This document shows positions 13,693 to 18,439 of a DNA stretch of 18,439 nt, in pieces. The DNA is from Spirochaetota bacterium (GTDB taxonomy: Bacteria > Spirochaetota > Spirochaetia > Treponematales > Rectinemataceae), in contig JAEZSM010000003.1 in assembly GCA_023421875.1 (NCBI GenBank), positions 1-18,439 on the forward strand. Direction: 5' to 3'. Below the pieces are notes generated by a model. The model saw nothing but the letters and a program-made list of their open reading frames with translations. It ran no database searches and was not told the DNA's origin. The position numbers were made by a program, and so were the translations under genes. Each line of letters begins with the position of its first letter. Positions within the stretch are counted from its first letter, which is position 1.

Positions 13693-14730
13693 TCAGCCTT
13701 TGAGCCCGTTTTTTTTGAGCAGGGCCGCCATAGCAGAAAATCGCGGCGGCAAGGGTGCCTGGAAAACTGAGGCCTTTTCTCGGCCCGGCAGAAGTATTTT
13801 AAGTCTTCTGGCGTGAAGCATGAGGGTCGCATCGGAAAAACTTGAGTCTTTTTTTCCGTACAGCGGATCTCCCAGAATGGGACAGCCTATGCCTGCCATG
13901 TGAACCCTCAGTTGGTGAGTCCTTCCCGTTCGGGGATATAAGGCCAGGAGAGAATACTCGCAGCCATTATTTATGATCCATCGGGAAAGCACCTTATAAT
14001 CTGTTATTGCCCTTTTTCCTCCCGCATTCGTGGCGGCGAATTTTTTCCTGTTCCGTCTATCCCGGGCAAGAAAATTTTCTATACGCCCCGATTCCTCTCC
14101 GGGAGAGCCCCGTACAAAAGCGAGGTATTCCTTCCGGGTCAAGCGGTTCTTGAATTGCGCAGCCAGAAACTCATGAACCTCGGCGTTTCTGGCTACTATG
14201 ATCACCCCAGAGGTGTCCTTGTCCAACCTATGGACAATCCCACCCCGAGGGGCGGCTTGCCCGCCCTTTCGGTCGGCGTCGAGCCATAGCGAGGCGTTCG
14301 CCAGGGTTCCCCTCCAGTTGCCAGCAGCAGGGTGTGTCACCATCCCCTGGGCTTTATCGAATACAAAGACATTTTCATCTTCGTAGAGTATGGATACTTC
14401 CAGGTTTTCGGCCACTAAATCCTTGGGTCCTTCATCGATCCAGTTGAGCTCGACCTGGTCTCCAGGCAGAAGTTTTCGCGAGAATTTCGCGGCTTTACCG
14501 TTTACCAGGAGGCTGGCGTTACGGACCTTGAGCTGGGACCTCGCCAGTACCCCCGCGACCTCGGCGATATATTTATCAGCACGCAAGCCCTCACTGGTCT
14601 CCACGCTCCCCTTCCATGTCCTGTTGCGTGACTCATCGGCGCCAGGGACCTCAGTCGCGAGTCCCGCACCCGACCTTTTCATGCCGGGAGAGGAAGCTTG
14701 TGAAGCTTTTCGTTTTTTGCCTTTAAACAC
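13693..14730 (-). CDS. RluA/RluD-family 23S rRNA pseudouridine synthase
   Basis: 345 residues. An unusual basic, low-complexity N-terminus (about 1-45, starting MFKGKKRKAS) precedes an S4 RNA-binding domain (about 49-110). The catalytic domain carries GGIVHRLDKDTSG (163-175) with the catalytic Asp170, RKEYLAFVRG further on, and the RTGRTHQLRVHMAGIGCPI motif. The enzyme isomerises specific uridines in large-subunit rRNA; RluD-like specificity is likely from the S4 domain but not proven. The start is a GTG at 14730 with GGGGAG about 9 nt upstream; Met17 is a later alternative. It diverges from the mscS gene with a 38-bp gap, so their -10 regions probably overlap. Confidence 0.9.
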   Translation of the reverse strand: MFKGKKRKASQASSPGMKRSGAGLATEVPGADESRNRTWKGSVETSEGLRADKYIAEVAGVLARSQLKVRNASLLVNGKAAKFSRKLLPGDQVELNWIDEGPKDLVAENLEVSILYEDENVFVFDKAQGMVTHPAAGNWRGTLANASLWLDADRKGGQAAPRGGIVHRLDKDTSGVIIVARNAEVHEFLAAQFKNRLTRKEYLAFVRGSPGEESGRIENFLARDRRNRKKFAATNAGGKRAITDYKVLSRWIINNGCEYSLLALYPRTGRTHQLRVHMAGIGCPILGDPLYGKKDSSFSDATLMLHARRLKILLPGREKASVFQAPLPPRFSAMAALLKKNGLKG

Positions 14731-14756
14731 TATTCCGTTCTCCCCATCTTTTATCC

Positions 14757-14762
14757 TATAGT
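14757..14762 (+). promoter_or_regulatory. Candidate -10 box of the mscS gene, placed for a leaderless mRNA
   Basis: TATAGT ends 6 nt before the A of the mscS start codon. No Shine-Dalgarno is present in the 38-bp gap. The -35 match is poor (TTCCGT at 14733-14738, 18-bp spacer), so this is tentative. Confidence 0.4.
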
Positions 14763-14768
14763 TACGCC

Positions 14769-15662
14769 ATGAGCACAGGACAGAAGCTCCTCGATTCCAT
14801 AACCGGCTGGTTTAACGACGTTGTCTCCGCTGATTCGGTGAAGACGGCGATCGCGGTGTTTCTCACGCTAGTGATCGGCGTCGCGCTGGTACGCATAGTA
14901 TTCATCATGACCAGGAGATTTTCAAGAAAGGTGCTGCCCAAGCGGAGCGCCTCGACCCTGGACAGGCTGATAAAGTACGGAGGCTACACCCTCGTCGTAC
15001 TCATGGCGACCAAAAAGGCCGGTTTTGACGTTTCGGCCCTCCTGGGCGCGGCGGGGATCGCGGGAATCGCCATAGGCTTCGCCGCCCAGACTTCGGTGGC
15101 AAATATAATCTCCGGACTGTTCCTCTTTTCCGAAAAGCTCTTCTCCGAAGGAGACATTCTGCAGGTGGACAGCATCACTGGGGTGGTCAAGACCGTCGAT
15201 CTCATGTGCATACGTCTTCAGACCTTCGACGGCCGCCTGGTGCGGGTTCCCAACGAAACCCTTATCAAGACCAATATCATTAATATCAGCTATTTTCCCC
15301 AGCGCAGATTCGACCTCTGGCTCAGCCTTCCCAACGATTCGGACCTGAAGCTCGCGATGAGCTGTATTCAAAAAGTGGTCGATGCGGAAGTCCTGGCTCT
15401 TAAAGACCCTGCCCCCGTTCTGGTCCTGGATGCGATTACTCCCGACGGAACGAATCTCCTGGTGGGGGTGTGGTTTCTGCAGGAAAATCTCGGGGCGATA
15501 AAAAATAGTCTGATACCGGCTGTCTTGTCCGCGTTGGCAGAAAAAGGAATCAAGCCTCAGGCGAGGCGGTTTGAAATTCAGGAACCTGCAAAATCCGCTG
15601 GCTTGCTCTCTGCCCAGTCTTCCGATTCCGCCGGAACTTCGGAGAGTCCCAAGGATTTCTGA
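14769..15662 (+). CDS. mscS: MscS-family small-conductance mechanosensitive channel
   Basis: 297 residues, close to E. coli MscS (286). Two N-terminal membrane helices (about 24-48 and 66-82) precede the pore-lining TM3, LLGAAGIAGIAIGFAAQTSV (91-110), rich in Gly and Ala as required. Next come the FLFSEKLFSEGD hinge (118-129) and the beta domain with VDLMCIRLQTFDGR. It releases solutes from the cytoplasm during hypo-osmotic shock. No Shine-Dalgarno precedes the ATG, while a -10-like box is placed for a leaderless transcript. The last 30 residues are a Ser/Ala-rich tail beyond the conserved fold, encoded in the 85-bp region that also encodes the end of truA on the other strand. Confidence 0.93.
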   Translation: MSTGQKLLDSITGWFNDVVSADSVKTAIAVFLTLVIGVALVRIVFIMTRRFSRKVLPKRSASTLDRLIKYGGYTLVVLMATKKAGFDVSALLGAAGIAGIAIGFAAQTSVANIISGLFLFSEKLFSEGDILQVDSITGVVKTVDLMCIRLQTFDGRLVRVPNETLIKTNIINISYFPQRRFDLWLSLPNDSDLKLAMSCIQKVVDAEVLALKDPAPVLVLDAITPDGTNLLVGVWFLQENLGAIKNSLIPAVLSALAEKGIKPQARRFEIQEPAKSAGLLSAQSSDSAGTSESPKDF

Positions 15663-16483
15663 TCGAGCAGAGTATTGTCGACTGTTGAAAAATCCTTTTT
15701 TCCGCGACTATGACCGTGGATTCGAGCCTCATACTCGACGTTCCATAAAAACAGGCCCTCAGGAGGAGCAGTGGGACCGGCTTTTTTTCTGTCCCTTCCT
15801 TCCAGAATGCCGCGCATGAGTCTGGATGCCTCAACCTCATTGTCGGTTTTAGCTTCGAAAAAAAGCATCGTACCCACCAGGGAGCGCACCATGCGCCACA
15901 GAAAGGCGTTCGCTGCCACCTGATAGACCAGCTTCTCTCCTTCGAACCAGAAACAGGATTCCTGGATGAACCTTGAGCGGCTCAGACTCGAATCGCCCGC
16001 CGAGGCAAAGGCTGAAAAATCATGCTCCCCGAGAAGCTCCGCCGCCATTGCATTGAGCCTTGGAAGGGAAGGCCTGCGAGAAATACCCCAGGCATAGCGG
16101 TTGCTGAAAGGATTCTGGCGGGATCCGCAGAGCATGAAATACCGATAACGCCGAAGCGATGCGTCGAATCGGGCATGGAAATCATCGGGCGCAGGACTCG
16201 AGCTCATTATCCTTATGTCCCTGGGAAGAATGCTGTTGAGGGCAGGCTTGAAGCGCCCGACCGGCATGGTGAGGATGTCGGTGAAAAACCCGGCCACTTG
16301 ACCTAAGGAGTGAACACCGGCATCGGTGCGACCGGCTCCGGTAAGCCTGACCGAATGTCCATGAATCCGTTCAAGGGCTTTTTCCAGCTCTTCCTGCACG
16401 GAACGAGCATTTTTCTGCCGCTGCCAGCCTCCGAAATCGGTCCCGTCGTAGGCCAGCACCAGTTGGACAGCCTTTAGGCTCAT
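15578..16483 (-). CDS. truA: tRNA pseudouridine(38-40) synthase TruA
   Basis: 301 residues. The fold is complete by about residue 250 (GLFLWNVEYE). The catalytic motif is GAGRTDAGVHSLGQ (49-62) with Asp54; the opening LAYDGTDFGGWQRQ (10-23) and NAFLWRMVRSLVG later on are typical. It modifies uridines 38-40 in the anticodon stem-loop of many tRNAs. A tail of about 50 residues, charged and Ser-rich, extends past the usual end (most family members have 245-270 residues) and overlaps the 3' end of mscS by 85 bp on the opposite strand. The start ATG shares four bases (ATGA) with the acpS stop, so it is translationally coupled; only a weak, distant GAGG is seen. Confidence 0.95.
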   Translation of the reverse strand: MSLKAVQLVLAYDGTDFGGWQRQKNARSVQEELEKALERIHGHSVRLTGAGRTDAGVHSLGQVAGFFTDILTMPVGRFKPALNSILPRDIRIMSSSPAPDDFHARFDASLRRYRYFMLCGSRQNPFSNRYAWGISRRPSLPRLNAMAAELLGEHDFSAFASAGDSSLSRSRFIQESCFWFEGEKLVYQVAANAFLWRMVRSLVGTMLFFEAKTDNEVEASRLMRGILEGRDRKKAGPTAPPEGLFLWNVEYEARIHGHSRGKKDFSTVDNTLLDQKSLGLSEVPAESEDWAESKPADFAGS

Positions 16484-16863
16484 AAGGGCTTTTGGTCCTC
16501 AATGAACACGATCGCGACGGCGTTATCCCCTTCATGGGTGAGCGAACAGTGGATAATACCGCCGCCAAGCTCCGAAAAACGCTGTCGTGCCGTGCCTTCC
16601 AGGATGATTACCGGCCTTCCGTCTCTTTGGTTTTCTACGTAGATATCCTTGAGCTTCATGTTCCGCAAACCAGTGCCGCAGGCCTTGCCAAAGGCTTCCT
16701 TGGCCGCGAAGCGGGCAGCCAGCGACAAATCCCTGCTAGCCCCCCGGGAGAAGGCAGCCTCGATCTCGTGAGGGTGGAAGAAGCGCTCAATGAGGCCAGG
16801 CACCGCGGACCAGTGCCGGATTCTGTTCACATGGACAATATCGATACCAATTCCACGGATCAT
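16480..16863 (-). CDS. acpS: Holo-[acyl-carrier-protein] synthase
   Basis: 127 residues, the normal length. It transfers 4'-phosphopantetheine from CoA to apo-ACP. The N-terminal GIGIDIV (4-10) supplies Asp8, and RFAAKEAFGKA (51-61) supplies Glu56; both are Mg ligands in the family. CSLTHEGDNAVAIVF near the end completes the active site. AAGGA lies 6-7 nt before the ATG. It follows cdaR by 86 bp and is coupled to truA through an ATGA overlap, so the four genes cdaA-cdaR-acpS-truA probably form one operon. Confidence 0.95.
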   Translation of the reverse strand: MIRGIGIDIVHVNRIRHWSAVPGLIERFFHPHEIEAAFSRGASRDLSLAARFAAKEAFGKACGTGLRNMKLKDIYVENQRDGRPVIILEGTARQRFSELGGGIIHCSLTHEGDNAVAIVFIEDQKPL

Positions 16864-16949
16864 TGTTATTCCTTATTCCAATCGGCCAGTCGAAAATAAC
16901 CCGGGCCAGTCGTTATTCCACATCACTGTCTGGGCGTCTTCCCGCATCA

Positions 16950-17918
16950 TCAAAGCCCCGCCGCAGGTTCGGCGGGTTGCGAGGAAGCCTGGAGCCGGAT
17001 TGTCAGTGTTTGCGGCTCGTAGGTCTCCACCACCGCTTCATCGGGTACAGCGACGAGCACTTCCACCGTATAACTGCCCGCTTTCGTCAAGCCGCTCAAA
17101 TCCACGGAAAGCGCTTCGCTGGTATTGAAATCTTTGAGGAGTTCTTCGGCGATGTGCATCCGCAGATTGCCGGTGGGGAGAATCTCCGCCGGCGCCAGGC
17201 CTGGAGCGAGACCTCGTATAAAGATAGGAAGATTGACAAAGTTCTTGACATCCCTTGATTTATTCACCTTGGCGGAAAAAACGACCACATCCCTTCCCTC
17301 AAAGGCTAAAAGCGAGTCTTTTTTCAACAGTCGCACGGTGGCGGTAAAATCCGCCTTTTTGCCGCTCAGCTCTATAGTGTCGGTGGAAATCTCGGTAGTT
17401 CTGGCGATCAAGCCCGCCGGTCCAGAAATGGTAATCTCCGGCGGCACGATATCAAAGTTGGCCAGCTCGAAGCCCGACTCTAAAAACCCCTTGAACGATG
17501 GAGTCACGGGCACGCTCTTGGCCACCCTTTTTTCCAAACCGATGGCGATATCGGTGGGCTCGGGATGGATCTCAAGCGGATCCGCAATGAGAGCGTTGCC
17601 CCGTTTCTGCAGCCTGATGGGAGCCCGGTACACTCCTTCGTTCTTGTATTCCGAGAGATCCAAGGAAGCGGAGATCTCGTCTTCCCGGATGCTGTAGATT
17701 AGATCTCGCTCGCCCCTGAGAATCACCTTGACCATGGAGGGGTATTGACTGGAGGGGGCTAGTTCCTCGTTGAGGGATACGGTGAGAGGGATATTGATCG
17801 TCCGCTGCTCCAGTCTGGTGAGATTGAAAAAGAGCGTGAGCAGAAGAGCTATCGATAGGGAGAGAACCTTGGCCGGCCAGTCGGAGAAAAGGACTTTGAC
17901 GATTCGCTTAAGCTTCAT
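16950..17918 (-). CDS. cdaR: CdaA regulator, YbbR-domain protein
   Basis: 322 residues. An N-terminal transmembrane helix (about 17-33) anchors an extracytoplasmic region of repeated YbbR domains, beta-rich modules with patterns such as PLTVSLNEELAP, VPVTPSFKGFLESGFEL and LPIFIRGLAPG; about three repeats are visible against four in Bacillus CdaR. In Firmicutes CdaR binds and modulates the membrane diadenylate cyclase CdaA. I place the start at 17918 (MKLKRIVKVLF): an open frame continues upstream, but it lies inside cdaA. AGG stands 4 nt before this ATG and the membrane helix follows at once. It overlaps the end of cdaA by 11 bp. The C-terminus ends in an Ala/Pro stretch. Confidence 0.88.
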   Translation of the reverse strand: MKLKRIVKVLFSDWPAKVLSLSIALLLTLFFNLTRLEQRTINIPLTVSLNEELAPSSQYPSMVKVILRGERDLIYSIREDEISASLDLSEYKNEGVYRAPIRLQKRGNALIADPLEIHPEPTDIAIGLEKRVAKSVPVTPSFKGFLESGFELANFDIVPPEITISGPAGLIARTTEISTDTIELSGKKADFTATVRLLKKDSLLAFEGRDVVVFSAKVNKSRDVKNFVNLPIFIRGLAPGLAPAEILPTGNLRMHIAEELLKDFNTSEALSVDLSGLTKAGSYTVEVLVAVPDEAVVETYEPQTLTIRLQASSQPAEPAAGL

Positions 17919-18439
17919 AATGCCTGCCCTCTTCCGATTCCTGGGCCTCGGCAGCCTCGTCGGACAATCCCTCCAGTAACCTTGCCAGCCTGGAACGCAG
18001 CTGGTCGCCGTCGAGACCGTAATAGAGCTTGGAATCATAGGCCAGCGAAAGGGCTCCCGTCTCTTCTGATACCACCAGCACCACTGCGTCGGATTCCTCG
18101 GTTATGCCCAGGGCTGCCCTGTGTCGGCTCCCGAAGCTCTTCTTGATATCCTGCTGATCCGAGAGCGGAAGGAAACAAGCGGCGGCGGCAATCTTGCCTT
18201 CTTGTATGACCGCAGCACCGTCGTGCAGGGGATTGTCGTGGGCAAATATGGTTACCAAAAGGCTGGGCGAGAGAATGGCATCCAGCCGTATTCCTTTGTC
18301 GACAATTTCCTTAAGGCCCACGTTGCGGCTGAAGACGATCAAGGCGCCCCGCTTCATGTGGGAAAGAATTTCGCAGGCGGTGACCGAGGCTTCAATTTGG
18401 CTGGCCTTGGGCTGTCGGTTATTACGGAACAGTCTGCCT
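17908..18439 (-). CDS. cdaA: Diadenylate cyclase CdaA, 5' part cut by window edge
   Basis: The last 176 codons are present (the stop is at 17908); the N-terminus with its membrane helices lies beyond the right edge. The visible part is the DAC (DisA_N) catalytic domain, which condenses two ATP into c-di-AMP. The DGA motif is in NPLHDGAAVI and the RHR motif in FGSRHRAALGITEESDAV; both are intact, so the cyclase should be active. A Met codon at 18357 is internal: the frame stays open upstream with domain-like sequence (NNRQPKASQIEASV). The tail is acidic (AEAQESEEGRHYEA). It overlaps cdaR by 11 bp. glmM, the usual third partner in Firmicutes, is replaced here by acpS and truA. Confidence 0.95.
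   Translation of the reverse strand, partial: GRLFRNNRQPKASQIEASVTACEILSHMKRGALIVFSRNVGLKEIVDKGIRLDAILSPSLLVTIFAHDNPLHDGAAVIQEGKIAAAACFLPLSDQQDIKKSFGSRHRAALGITEESDAVVLVVSEETGALSLAYDSKLYYGLDGDQLRSRLARLLEGLSDEAAEAQESEEGRHYEA

Noticed and set aside
17919..18038. Extended N-terminus of cdaR
   Set aside because: It is read within the cdaA coding sequence and would place 40 non-family residues before the membrane helix.
1..18439. CRISPR array, prophage, toxin-antitoxin or other defence island
   Set aside because: No regularly spaced repeats, phage genes or defence-type proteins are visible; the only mobile gene is the IS200-like tnpA.

Overview
The window looks like a chromosomal stretch from an anaerobic, moderately GC-rich bacterium. 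A member of the Spirochaetota (Treponema/Rectinema-like) fits best. That rests on the run cdaA-cdaR-acpS-truA, the rny-ymdB pair, a short free-standing RRM protein and a ferredoxin-dependent 2-oxoacid oxidoreductase instead of a dehydrogenase complex. The placement is an inference from gene content and order; no rRNA or other marker is present.

Region 1 (1-6142) is carbon metabolism. A minus-strand operon runs korD-korA-korB-korC-mcm, with overlapping or nearly touching genes and a near-consensus promoter (TTGACA-N17-TAGAAT) at 4232-4260. It encodes a four-subunit 2-oxoglutarate:ferredoxin oxidoreductase, which makes succinyl-CoA, and the large subunit of adenosylcobalamin-dependent methylmalonyl-CoA mutase, which interconverts succinyl-CoA and methylmalonyl-CoA. 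The mutase runs off the left edge. Divergently transcribed is a biotin-dependent carboxyltransferase subunit (5S/OadA type) without its own biotinyl domain. Together they read as a propionate/succinate (Wood-Werkman-type) module, in which the carboxyl of methylmalonyl-CoA could be passed to biotin and on to pyruvate.

Region 2 (6194-8630) is small and mixed. It holds a strong terminator, a lipoprotein with an LCCL domain, an HSL-family alpha/beta hydrolase, a complete IS200/IS605-type element (tnpA only, with end hairpins) inserted beside the terminator of a tRNA-Leu(GAG) gene, and that tRNA gene with its own promoter.

Region 3 (8679-13672) holds a SulP anion transporter with a STAS domain, the ymdB-type phosphodiesterase and ribonuclease Y on the minus strand. 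A perfect 11-bp inverted repeat overlaps the ymdB stop codon and the predicted sulP promoter. An RRM RNA-binding protein gene on the plus strand has a predicted leader of about 320 nt containing hairpins, and a strong terminator.

Region 4 (13693-18439) holds an RluA/RluD-family pseudouridine synthase divergent from an MscS-type channel, which meets truA tail to tail with an 85-bp antisense overlap. Then, on the minus strand, come truA, acpS, cdaR (YbbR) and the 3' part of the c-di-AMP synthase gene cdaA, which runs off the right edge.

No CRISPR array, prophage or obvious defence system is visible. Most genes are core or metabolic. The unusual signals are the metabolic operon arrangement, the LCCL lipoprotein, the IS end structure, two genes predicted to be leaderless, the sulP inverted repeat, the long rbp leader and the mscS/truA overlap.
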